From Methylobacter sp. (GTDB lineage: Bacteria > Pseudomonadota > Gammaproteobacteria > Methylococcales > Methylomonadaceae), in contig JAURZV010000061.1 in the NCBI GenBank assembly GCA_030653175.1, positions 1-51,492 of the forward strand: a DNA stretch of 51,492 nucleotides, in the 5' to 3' direction. The notes beneath the pieces are model-generated. The model saw only the letters and a program-made list of their open reading frames with translations, was not told where the DNA came from and searched no databases. Shown in pieces: positions 43,313 to 51,492 of this stretch. How positions within the stretch are numbered: the first letter of the stretch is position 1; each line of letters begins with the position of its first letter. Position numbers and translations under genes: made by a program.

Positions 43313-44935
43313 TTATGGATTGGTTTTGTGTTGAATAGTGTCCAGCTCTATTTGAAGGCCACTGATTTGATTGTGAGGTATGCCTATTTGAACGGCTTTA
43401 TTGATATAGGACTGGGCGCTCATGATTTTTTCAGGGCCGGGTTTAGATGTTTTAATATCATGAATAATGATTTTTATCATATTTAAAATGATCGTTTGAT
43501 TATCAGGCATTTTTGCAATGGCCTTTTCAAAAATTGCGAGAGCGGCCTTAATATTGCCTTCCTGGAACAGGCTGACACCTTTGTTGTTGATGTCGACCAG
43601 TTCTTTTTTGATGTGCTGAATCAGCGTTTCGGCATGATTTTCGCCGATAATGGCGTTGCACATTGTTACGATGTCTTTGATAAAAAGCTTATCATCAATA
43701 TTGGTTTTAATTAAATCATTAAGAATTTCATCGCAAATTTCGCCGTTTCCATTCAGATAAAAAGTCTTTGCCATTTCCAGGCGTAGTTCTCTGGATATCT
43801 GTTTGTTAAATTGTTCGTTTAGTTTAAATACCTTGCCATAGGCTTGTTGGGCTAATGCCTTGTTGCCTTTTGTCTGATGAATCTCGGTTTCTAACAGGGC
43901 AGCCCTGAGCTTTGCTTCGGGATCATTGTGAGACTGCTGATTCAGCTCATACAATATTTTCAGCGCTTCGTTGGCGGCGTTGTTTTTTAAGTGAACATTG
44001 GCCAAGCCCGAATAGTCGGCGGATGAGCCGTGTATGGAGTTTTTGCCCAGTTTAATGGTGGCCGCGTAGGCTTTTTTGGCAACAGCGAAGTTTTCGGTTT
44101 TGTCAGCCAGCAAGGCCAGTTTTTTTTGTCTTAAGATGGACATAGGCGAAAGCGCAACTGCTGAATTAAGTGAAGATACAGCATGTTCATCGTTGCCCAT
44201 AGATTCGTGTGCTTTTACCAGCCAGTCATAAGTCTCCAACATTACCGGATGCTGCTCGATGAGTTCCTGGAAAGTCTTGACAGCCTGATCGTAATAGCCA
44301 AGAAAAAAAGCAACAACGCCCAATCCCAATCTGGCCCAGGGCAGTTCCCTTTCGTGCAGAATGTCCTGGTAAATCTCCTCGGCCGTTTTAAAGTCGCCAA
44401 CCTTAAGGGTTAGTTCGGCGTGTATTTTTAATAATTGCAAGCGCATTTTTTTGTCATCGCGCTGAAGCAGTTGTTCGCAATTATGTATGGCCAGGTAAAG
44501 ATTGCCGCTGTCTATTTCATTTTCAATACTGGCCATGTATTTTTTGCGGGCGTAGCATCTTTCAATACGGTTTAATAGCTGCTGCCGGTTAAAAGGTTTA
44601 ATCAGATAGTCATCGGGTTTGTTGTCGATGGCAGTAAGCACCATCTCCTGGCTTTGTTCGCATGTCACCATGATAAAGATGGCATTAACCGGCAATAGCT
44701 TAAGATGTCTGGCCTCTTCCAGAACCTGCTGACCGTTTTTTCCTCTGAGCAGATTGTAATCGCAGAGCACAATATCAAACCTGTCAATTCGCATCGCCGT
44801 TATCGCGTTGATGCCGGATTCCGCCTCAATAATAAACCGGGCGCCGAATGAACCCAGTATATGTTTAATGGTTTCGCGCATGATCGCTTGATCTTCGACA
44901 ACCAATATTTTTTTTGACGCGAGGTTTATTGCCAT
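43313..44935 (-). CDS. Response regulator with TPR repeats
   Basis: 540 residues. Residues 1-125 form a receiver domain: KILVVEDQAIM (Glu14/Asp15), phospho-acceptor Asp59 in FDIVLCDYNLLRGKNGQ and Lys113 in PDDYLIKPFNRQQL. The rest is an array of TPR-like helices (LARLGLGVVAFFLGYYDQ-like WARLGLGVVAFFLGYYDQAV, YSGLANVHLKNNAANEALKI, GNIKAALAIFEKAIAKMPDN). No DNA-binding domain, so it should work by protein contacts. Similar REC-TPR proteins occur in gammaproteobacteria and can interact with chemotaxis or motility systems (recollection). Operon with the downstream kinase; divergent from htpG. Confidence 0.88.
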   Translation of the reverse strand: MAINLASKKILVVEDQAIMRETIKHILGSFGARFIIEAESGINAITAMRIDRFDIVLCDYNLLRGKNGQQVLEEARHLKLLPVNAIFIMVTCEQSQEMVLTAIDNKPDDYLIKPFNRQQLLNRIERCYARKKYMASIENEIDSGNLYLAIHNCEQLLQRDDKKMRLQLLKIHAELTLKVGDFKTAEEIYQDILHERELPWARLGLGVVAFFLGYYDQAVKTFQELIEQHPVMLETYDWLVKAHESMGNDEHAVSSLNSAVALSPMSILRQKKLALLADKTENFAVAKKAYAATIKLGKNSIHGSSADYSGLANVHLKNNAANEALKILYELNQQSHNDPEAKLRAALLETEIHQTKGNKALAQQAYGKVFKLNEQFNKQISRELRLEMAKTFYLNGNGEICDEILNDLIKTNIDDKLFIKDIVTMCNAIIGENHAETLIQHIKKELVDINNKGVSLFQEGNIKAALAIFEKAIAKMPDNQTIILNMIKIIIHDIKTSKPGPEKIMSAQSYINKAVQIGIPHNQISGLQIELDTIQHKTNP

Positions 44936-44972
44936 AAGGAATTAATCTTATATTTCATCTGTCTGGTTTGGA

Positions 44973-45000
44973 CTTGAAAAAAACCAATGAGTCCCAATAT
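44973..45000 (+). promoter_or_regulatory. Sigma-32-type heat-shock promoter of htpG
   Basis: CTTGAAA (44973-44979), 13 bases, then CCCAATAT (44993-45000): close to the sigma-32 consensus CTTGAAA-N(13-15)-CCCCATNT. It lies 37 bases before the htpG ATG. Confidence 0.75.
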
Positions 45001-45036
45001 TGGCGTTAATCTTATAATTAATCAGGATTGATAAAA

Positions 45037-46968
45037 ATGACTGTTGAAGCAAAAAAAGAAACCTTAGGCTTTGAAACTGAAGTTAAACATCTGCTGCATT
45101 TAATGATCCATTCATTATATAGCAACAAGGAAATATTTTTACGCGAATTGATTTCCAATGCGTCGGACGCGGCGGACAAGTTGCGCTTTGAAGCGCTGTC
45201 CAACGACAGCCTGTATGAAGGCGATAGCGAGCTGAAAATTCGCCTGGAATACGACAAAGACAAACGCACTATTACCATCATCGATAACGGTATCGGCATG
45301 ACCCGTTCGGAAGTTCAGGAACATATCGGCACCATTGCAAAATCAGGCACCAAGCAGTTTTTTCAAGCATTAACAGGCGACCAAGCCAAAGACAGCGAAT
45401 TGATCGGCCAGTTCGGCGTGGGTTTTTACTCGGCGTTTATCGTTGCCGATAAAGTAATTTTAACCACCCGCAAGGCCGGTGCCGACAAGAGCGAGGGCGT
45501 ACGCTGGGAATCGGCCGGTGAAGGTGATTACACACTCGAATCTGTAGAAAAAGCCCAACGCGGAACCGAAATCGTATTGCATATGAAAGAAGCTGAAAGC
45601 GAGTTTCTTGACGGTTATCGTATCCGCTCTATCGTCAGAAAATTCTCCGATCATATTTCCCTGCCTATCGTGATGGACAAAGAAGTCACGCCGTCTATGG
45701 GTGGTGAAGAAGGCGAAGAAGAAAAACCGGCGGAAATCGTCGAAGAAACCGTTAATTCGGCTTCTGCATTATGGACCAAAGCCCGTCAGGAAATTTCCGA
45801 TGAGGCGTATAACGAATTTTACAAACATGTGGGCCACGACTACCAAGACCCGTTAACCCATGTGCACAGCAAAGTCGAAGGCTCCAATGAATACACCTTG
45901 CTGCTTTATGTGCCGTCGCACGCGCCTTTCGACCTGTGGGACAGAGATGCCAAGCACGGCGTAAAACTGTACATACGTAAAGTGTTTATTACCGACGATG
46001 CAGAACAGTTAATGCCGCGTTACCTGCGTTTTATCAGAGGAATTATCGATGCCAACTCCCTGCCGCTGAACGTATCGCGGGAAATCCTGCAACAAAGCAA
46101 GCAAATCAGCACCATTAAATCGGGCGCCGTTAAAAAAGTGCTGGGTATGCTGGAAGACCTGGTCAAGACTGAACCGGAAAAATACGAGAAGTTCTGGTCT
46201 CAGTTTGGTCAGGTTATCAAAGAAGGCCCGATTGAAGATCATGCCAATAAAGAGCGTGTCGCCAAATTGCTGCGTTTCGCTTCAACCCATGCCGATACCG
46301 ACAAACAGGAAGTTTCGCTGGAAACTTATGTCAGTCGCATGAAAGAAGGGCAGGACAAGATTTATTATGTCACCGCAGACAGCTTTTCGGCGGCAAAAAA
46401 CAGTCCGCACCTGGAAATTTTCCGTAAGAAAGGCATTGAAGTCTTATTGTTATCGGATCGTATTGATGAATGGCTGGTGTCTAATCTGGACGAATTCGAC
46501 GGTAAGCACTTGCAGTCCGTTGCCAAAGGCGATCTGGACTTGGGCGTTTTGGACGGCGAAGAAGACAAAGCAGCCCTGGAAGAAGTGAATAAGGATTTTG
46601 AAGCGGTACTCAAACAGATTAAAGACGTGCTGGCAGATAAGGTCAGCGAAGTGCGCTTGAGCCATCGTTTAACCGAATCTCCCGCCTGTCTGGTTGCCGA
46701 TGTTTACGGCATGAGCCTGAACATGGAAAGAATCATGAAGGATGCCGGACAAGGGCTTGGCATGGGAATGGGCAGAAAGCCTATCTTCGAGCTTAACCCG
46801 ACCCATCCGTTGGTGGTCAAGATGAAAGAAGAGCAAGACGACAGTCGCTTTGCCGACCTGACCCATATCCTGTTCGATCAAGCCATCCTGAGTGAAGGCG
46901 GACAACTGGATGATCCGGCAGCCTTTGTGCATAAACTGAACGGATTATTGCAGGGCTTGTTGCACTAA
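45037..46968 (+). CDS. htpG: Molecular chaperone HtpG (Hsp90)
   Basis: ATP-dependent Hsp90 chaperone of 643 residues. N-terminal GHKL ATPase: [53 protein letters not shown]-like [16 protein letters not shown] and [11 protein letters not shown]. Middle domain with [12 protein letters not shown] and [21 protein letters not shown]-terminal dimerisation domain ends [11 protein letters not shown]. Start at 45037 ([12 protein letters not shown]) with AGGA upstream; TTG nine bases earlier is not needed. A sigma-32-type promoter precedes it, and a terminator follows it. Intact. Confidence 0.97.
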   Translation: MTVEAKKETLGFETEVKHLLHLMIHSLYSNKEIFLRELISNASDAADKLRFEALSNDSLYEGDSELKIRLEYDKDKRTITIIDNGIGMTRSEVQEHIGTIAKSGTKQFFQALTGDQAKDSELIGQFGVGFYSAFIVADKVILTTRKAGADKSEGVRWESAGEGDYTLESVEKAQRGTEIVLHMKEAESEFLDGYRIRSIVRKFSDHISLPIVMDKEVTPSMGGEEGEEEKPAEIVEETVNSASALWTKARQEISDEAYNEFYKHVGHDYQDPLTHVHSKVEGSNEYTLLLYVPSHAPFDLWDRDAKHGVKLYIRKVFITDDAEQLMPRYLRFIRGIIDANSLPLNVSREILQQSKQISTIKSGAVKKVLGMLEDLVKTEPEKYEKFWSQFGQVIKEGPIEDHANKERVAKLLRFASTHADTDKQEVSLETYVSRMKEGQDKIYYVTADSFSAAKNSPHLEIFRKKGIEVLLLSDRIDEWLVSNLDEFDGKHLQSVAKGDLDLGVLDGEEDKAALEEVNKDFEAVLKQIKDVLADKVSEVRLSHRLTESPACLVADVYGMSLNMERIMKDAGQGLGMGMGRKPIFELNPTHPLVVKMKEEQDDSRFADLTHILFDQAILSEGGQLDDPAAFVHKLNGLLQGLLH

Positions 46969-46985
46969 GCATTAAGCAACCAAAT

Positions 46986-47017
46986 AAAAAGGCTGGAGAA
47001 TATCCGGCCTTTTTTTT
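46986..47017 (+). terminator. Rho-independent terminator of htpG
   Basis: Stem AAAAAGGCTGGA / TCCGGCCTTTTT, loop GAATA, then a T-run, 17 bases after the htpG stop. Confidence 0.85.
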
Positions 47018-47040
47018 GCGTGATGGTTTGGGGGAAGCAG

Positions 47041-47124
47041 GTCGGGGTTTGCAACCCCGACCGGAACGTTTGAAGACCTCAGTAATTTACAAAACGTGAG
47101 TGACGGGGTTGCAAACCCCGTCAC
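47041..47124. repeat. Two related hairpins
   Basis: GTCGGGGTTTGCAACCCCGAC (47041-47061) and a 25-base hairpin (47100-47124; GTGACGGGG / CCCCGTCAC) share GGGGTTTGCAACCCC-like centres. Small dispersed palindromes in the htpG downstream spacer; no gene between. Confidence 0.8.
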
Positions 47125-47169
47125 GCTTCGCATTGATAATGAGTACGTTATATTTTATAGGTGGCAGGC

Positions 47170-47285
47170 GTAGGCCGGAATAAGGCCGACCAAGCGTAAC
47201 GCAGGGCGGACGTTTCCGGCTTGTCGTGCAGTGTGCCGGAAACGCCAGTTTTCGCTTCTGCTCAAACAGGCTTATTCCGGCCTAC
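47170..47285. repeat. REP-like foldback element, 116 bp
   Basis: Terminal arms GTAGGCCGGAATAAG (47170-47184) and CTTATTCCGGCCTAC (47271-47285) are perfectly inverted; an inner pair GTTTCCGGC / GCCGGAAAC lies about 15 bases apart. The arms resemble enterobacterial REP/BIME sequences. A half copy lies at 785-847. Confidence 0.8.
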
Positions 47286-47340
47286 AGGGCTGAATGTGAA
47301 GATACCTAATGTTGGATTGTTAGACCCCGTCTTTTGCTTG

Positions 47341-47628
47341 TTACTGAGCCCGAATAGTACCAACTATCTGAACTTTGACAGGATAACCGTCCAACTCTTC
47401 AGGTAACGTCATCTTGTCCAATTTATCTTGGTTTTCAACGCCAATGATAATGGCTGATTGCCCCTTATTGTCCTGCCCTATACCTACCGATACTACACCG
47501 GGAGTGGACATCAACCGAGGTTCATGTTTGGTTTTAACGTTTTTAATGGATTCTGGCACAGCAATATCCTCCTCGGCTCTACATGCAACTGCAAGTATTA
47601 GAAAAAATGATAAAAAAATCAGTTTCAC
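47341..47628 (-). CDS. Small exported protein sharing a module with the NAL1-like protease
   Basis: 95 residues: signal peptide MKLIFLSFFLILAVACRAEE (cleavage near ACRA; the cysteine could carry lipid, but the lipobox is poor) and a small domain, TPGVVSVGIGQDNKGQSAII, IGVENQDKLDKMTLPEELDG, YPVKVQIVGTIRA. The same pattern (G-x-G..., aliphatic strand, VxxK, xLPxxxxGxPVxVxxxGxIRA) is seen at residues 28-88 of the protease encoded just upstream, so the two share a module. Its ATG overlaps the protease stop by four bases, indicating translational coupling. It may be a chaperone or inhibitor for the protease (inference). Confidence 0.75.
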   Translation of the reverse strand: MKLIFLSFFLILAVACRAEEDIAVPESIKNVKTKHEPRLMSTPGVVSVGIGQDNKGQSAIIIGVENQDKLDKMTLPEELDGYPVKVQIVGTIRAQ

Positions 47629-48623
47629 AGCGTTAAGTTGAGTGCAGAAAAAACATTTTCGATACGATTAATGATAGTAGTCGTATCGCTTCCGGCAAAA
47701 AGCAATCCAACCAGCTCGTTGTTATCGTTTAATACCGCCGAGCCGCTGTCACCGGGTTTGCTCATAGCTCCCGCCATAATCTGGTCAGTAAAGCGAACAG
47801 TACGATTTTCTCCATAATCAATATCGGCAGTGACATCCACCTGTGTCACTTGCCCTTCGGTATAACCGGTGGTTCGCCCGCTTTTTTTAAGTGGCATACC
47901 TAACACTGCTGAGGTTGTTCCTCTGATAGCGCCAATATTTAAAATTTCGGGGTTCACATCTTCTTCTCTTAAAGGCTTGGCAATGGCAGCGTCTACTACA
48001 TTCTCCGTAGCTTGAATTTTGACTGCTTTCAGACGGGTGTTACTACCAACTACGCCGGACAGGCCGTTTAATAGAGCAACAATATTGCCGGCGATGTCAC
48101 AATCGCTGGGTATTTCCTGAAGATTAATAGTGACAAAATCTTCCAGCGTTGCAATTTGATCATCAGGATTTATTCCACCATCGTAAGAGCCGGGTTGTAA
48201 AATGATATCGCCAATTTTTGCCGCATTGACGTTAGCCAATACGTGATTATTGGACAATATCATCCATTGTCCATTCCTGCGTACCCAACAACCCAACGTT
48301 CCGGCAGTAATATCTTTATGACCAACACTAACACCTCCCGGTGCCGGGCGAAAACGTTCAGTAGGCGCTTGAAAAGCACGAATTCGACCCGTTGCTACAA
48401 CATCGGTTGGAACGCCACCAATTTCAGTGGGCACCAAATCGCGTGACGATAAGCTTGAAGCTGCCACTTTATTGGTAACAGAACAAATTATGCTAGGTGT
48501 GCCGGTTAGTTTGCCGTCGACCATTTTATAACCGGCACCTGTCGCAACGACATTGGCGCAGCCCAGTAATTCTATGGAACGTTCTCTTAAAACACTGCGA
48601 ACCGTGGTGACTGTATCATTCAT
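47625..48623 (-). CDS. NAL1-like trypsin-fold serine protease
   Basis: About 332 residues. Catalytic triad in order: His in WMILSNNHVLANVNA, Asp in ENVVDAAIAKPL and Ser in SKPGDSGSAVLNDNNELVG; with the ATG at 48635 as residue 1 these are 131, 215 and 297. The linear layout and the GKSGRTTG-like PLKKSGRTTGYTEGQV match the plant NAL1 type of trypsin-fold proteases found also in bacteria. An N-terminal module (residues 28-88) resembles the next gene's product. No signal peptide is seen, so location is unclear. Start at 48623 (MNDTVTTVRSV) has GAGG 6 bases upstream. Substrate unknown. Confidence 0.82.
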   Translation of the reverse strand: MNDTVTTVRSVLRERSIELLGCANVVATGAGYKMVDGKLTGTPSIICSVTNKVAASSLSSRDLVPTEIGGVPTDVVATGRIRAFQAPTERFRPAPGGVSVGHKDITAGTLGCWVRRNGQWMILSNNHVLANVNAAKIGDIILQPGSYDGGINPDDQIATLEDFVTINLQEIPSDCDIAGNIVALLNGLSGVVGSNTRLKAVKIQATENVVDAAIAKPLREEDVNPEILNIGAIRGTTSAVLGMPLKKSGRTTGYTEGQVTQVDVTADIDYGENRTVRFTDQIMAGAMSKPGDSGSAVLNDNNELVGLLFAGSDTTTIINRIENVFSALNLTL

Positions 48624-49199
48624 GATAAACCTCATTGCATTTAGCTTTTATTGTTAAAATCGAGGTATTTGCAACCCCAGCGTTTATAGTAGTAACTTCT
48701 TTTTAAATTAATATCTATCCGTATAATCACTTAGGAGGCTAGCAAAAATAACTTGAACACTTTATGCCGTATTGCATAACTTGCGAGAACTTACTTTTAT
48801 AGCGAGTAGCCTGGATGGAGCTTGCGGAAAGCTGTAAAGCTGTAAAGCTGTAAGGCGGATTCGCGCCAGCAATCCGCCATGATCGGGATGATCTAATCTG
48901 ATCCCCCGCTTGGACTTTTCCAAGCGGGGATTTTTTTATGCTCGATTGTATTGGATATTGTACGTCGCCTAAAGCGCCTACTTTTGGTGATTGGCGGTTT
49001 GCTTATCGCGACCCGTTAGAGCATGAAGTGAAACCGCCAATCACTACCAATCCGTTATTATTATGGCCGTACGGCGGGGAAATTGTAACCCGCGAAAACT
49101 TCATTCAGGCTACTGGCTAGTCACATAAATAACCATTAGACAACCCGGCAGTACGGATATACAATTAACCTTGTATATCTTTTAACATAGGAGTCTGTC
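48624..49199. other. Spacer with repeats and a possible small RNA
   Basis: No firm gene. TATAAT at 48722-48727 and a strong plus-strand terminator at 48904-48937 bracket about 180 bases without an ORF longer than a dozen codons. The run AAGCTGTAAAGCTGTAAAGC near 48834 is a tandem repeat. A 60-codon frame at 48938-49120 (MLDCIGYCTSPKAPTFGDWR) starts in the terminator T-run and includes the dispersed repeat CGCCTAAAGCGCCTAC; it has no ribosome binding site, so I do not call it. Confidence 0.5.
48904..48937 (+). terminator. Strong Rho-independent terminator without an upstream gene
   Basis: Perfect 11-base stem CCCCGCTTGGA / TCCAAGCGGGG with a CTTT loop, followed by ATTTTTTT. No plus-strand gene ends here, which suggests a non-coding transcript from the spacer upstream. 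Confidence 0.8.
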
Positions 49200-49433
49200 A
49201 TGCAAGTTGCAAAATGGGGTAATAGCTTGGCCGTAAGATTGCCTGCGCCGGTTGTCGAAGCGCTCCAGCTTAAAGAGGGCGATGACATTGAGATCCATGT
49301 CGCCGGTGAGCGGATTTTCGAACTTGAGAAAAAACCCAGTCCGCAAGAGTTGTTAGCCAGGTTGCGCAAATATAGGGGGCGCTTGCCCGCCGACTTCAAA
49401 TTCGACCGCTTGGAAGCCCATGAAAATCGATAG
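49200..49433 (+). CDS. AbrB/MazE-family antitoxin (VapB-type)
   Basis: 77 residues: the SpoVT/AbrB swapped-hairpin DNA-binding domain (VAKWGNSLAVRLPAPVVEAL, QLKEGDDIEIHVAGE) and a toxin-binding C terminus (LLARLRKYRGRLPADFKFDR). AGGAG sits 8 bases before the ATG. The PIN-domain gene overlaps its 3' end by 14 bases. Likely represses its own operon with the toxin. Confidence 0.9.
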   Translation: MQVAKWGNSLAVRLPAPVVEALQLKEGDDIEIHVAGERIFELEKKPSPQELLARLRKYRGRLPADFKFDRLEAHENR

Positions 49434-49830
49434 GCCGTTTTTCGATACCCATGTTCTGTTGTATTTACTGTCCGAAGATAACCGCAAAGCGGATCGAGCC
49501 GAAGCGATTATTGCCACGGGCGGCATTATAAGTGTTCAGGTGCTCAATGAATTCGCCTCGGTTGCATCGCGAAAACTTAGGATGAGCTATGCCGAAATAC
49601 GCGATGCGTTGGGGACGGTACGTGCCGTATGTCAAACCCAAGCGGTGACCGTCGATACCCATGAACGGGGGCTGGATATCGCTGAACGATTCGGTTTTTC
49701 TCTATACGACAGCATGATCGTCAGTTCTGCGCTTCAATCCGGTTGTACCATTTTATATTCGGAAGATATGCAGCATGGTCAAGAAATCGATGCTCAATTA
49801 GTGGTTATAAACCCTTTTCTGCGCGATTAA
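49420..49830 (+). CDS. PIN-domain toxin (VapC-type)
   Basis: 136-residue ribonuclease of the PIN family. Acidic active-site residues are all visible: Asp in PFFDTHVLLYLLS, Glu in QVLNEFASVASRK, Asp in FSLYDSMIVSSAL and Asp in LYSEDMQHGQE. Overlaps the antitoxin gene. Unlike the VapC remnant at 12.5 kb it is complete. Targets are unknown (tRNA or rRNA in known VapCs). Confidence 0.92.
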   Translation: MKIDRPFFDTHVLLYLLSEDNRKADRAEAIIATGGIISVQVLNEFASVASRKLRMSYAEIRDALGTVRAVCQTQAVTVDTHERGLDIAERFGFSLYDSMIVSSALQSGCTILYSEDMQHGQEIDAQLVVINPFLRD

Positions 49831-49931
49831 GGGAGAAAGCGCCCTGAGCTGGGTATTACCAAAAGACTTTTATTCACATATACATTGATTTAAAAAGTCT
49901 GGATAATTCCCAGCCTTCAATGCACTCATAA

Positions 49932-51053
<1,122 letters not shown>

Positions 51054-51109
51054 TGGCGAAATTTTTTAATTACAATGCTTTTCTATAATAATAACCCCCG
51101 AGGATAACC

Positions 51110-51460
51110 ATGAGTTTTTTTATTTCCGATGCTGTAGCCGCAGCTGCTCCCGCCGCCCAATCGCCTGGCATTGAAGGCATGCTGTTCCCACTGGGTATAC
51201 TGGTATTTTTTTACTTTTTGTTTCTGCGTCCGCAATCCAAGCGTACTAAAGAGAAGAAAGAAATGATCGCCGCCATGACTAAAGGCTCCGAAGTGGTCAC
51301 TTCGGGCGGTATTTTAGGTAAGGTCGTTGATCTGGATGAAAATTTCGTCAAACTTGAAGTCTGCGACAATATCTTTATTCAAGTACAGCGTCATAGTATT
51401 GAGAGCATGATGCCGAAAGGAACTTATAAAGCGATAACTAGAAAAGTCGCTAAAGTTTAA
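51110..51460 (+). CDS. yajC: Sec translocase accessory subunit YajC
   Basis: 116-residue inner membrane protein that binds SecDF. One membrane helix (LFPLGILVFFYFLFLRPQ) with the family signature FYFLFLRPQSKRTKEKKEM, then a small cytoplasmic domain (GSEVVTSGGILGKVVDLDEN, FVKLEVCDNIFIQVQRHSIE). The N terminus is Ala-rich. GAGGATAACC precedes the ATG. secD presumably lies just beyond the window. Confidence 0.96.
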   Translation: MSFFISDAVAAAAPAAQSPGIEGMLFPLGILVFFYFLFLRPQSKRTKEKKEMIAAMTKGSEVVTSGGILGKVVDLDENFVKLEVCDNIFIQVQRHSIESMMPKGTYKAITRKVAKV

Positions 51461-51466
51461 TGCTGT

Positions 51467-51490
51467 GGGCGCGAATTTATTCGCGCTTTT
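51467..51490 (+). other. Hairpin after yajC
   Basis: GCGCGAAT / ATTCGCGC stem followed by four T, at the window edge. Probably a weak terminator or attenuator before secD. Confidence 0.5.
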
Positions 51491-51492
51491 AA

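Noticed and set aside
48938-49120. 60-codon frame after the orphan terminator
   Set aside because: Its ATG is in the terminator T-run, no ribosome binding site is present and part of it is a dispersed repeat; no domain is recognisable.

Overview
The window is a chromosomal stretch from a gammaproteobacterium. Evidence: the leuS-lptE-holA block with a YbeL-like zinc-ribbon gene divergent from leuS, lnt, htpG behind a sigma-32-type promoter, tgt-yajC, recQ, an Slp-type lipoprotein and tRNA-Leu(UAA). The repeat-rich spacers full of short palindromes, and the TIGR04282/TIGR04283 glycosyltransferase pair next to a sterol-desaturase-family gene, would fit a Methylococcales-type methylotroph, but no methane or methanol oxidation gene is present, so that is only a guess.

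Layout. 0-2.8 kb: a secreted protein, a frameshifted toxin-antitoxin (TA) pair, a methyltransferase and a DsrE-like protein. 3.0-5.2 kb: a three-gene operon of two glycosyltransferases and a fatty acid hydroxylase/sterol desaturase. 5.2-5.5 kb: a dense array of small hairpins. 5.5-16 kb: recQ and a large SNF2/SWIM helicase, with a defence and TA graveyard between them: a TacAT-like pair, a truncated RelE, a three-times-frameshifted Mrr-nSTAND3-like gene and a VapC cut by a dispersed repeat. 16.1-16.9 kb: Slp lipoprotein and tRNA-Leu.

18.3-34.8 kb: the central feature, a chromosomal integron. A complete integron integrase gene (intI, 33776-34768, plus strand) lies beside an attI region. About 21 cassettes run leftward from it, each marked by an attC site; there are five sequence families of attC plus one singleton. 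Most cassette genes are on the minus strand, the direction of a promoter near attI/intI. They encode TA modules (RelE-like, HicAB, ParDE-like), a TIR-domain protein, a VRR-NUC nuclease, a metzincin-like HExxHxxGxxHD protein, regulator-plus-partner pairs (HxlR/SnoaL, AraC/SRPBCC), MgtC, GNAT, an alcohol dehydrogenase, a lipoprotein and several unrecognised proteins. Four cassettes, including the two next to attI, carry their gene in reverse, and one reverse gene takes its ribosome binding site and start codon from inside its attC.

34.9-51.5 kb: mostly housekeeping genes (lnt, ParA, YbeL-like, leuS, lptE, holA, htpG, tgt, yajC). Between them are a sensor-kinase-like protein with a TPR response regulator, a NAL1-like serine protease paired with a small exported protein that seems to share its N-terminal module, a VapBC-type pair, and several inverted-repeat elements including a MITE-like one. 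Housekeeping genes are all intact. The frame breaks fall only in accessory genes, which points to real decay rather than poor sequence.
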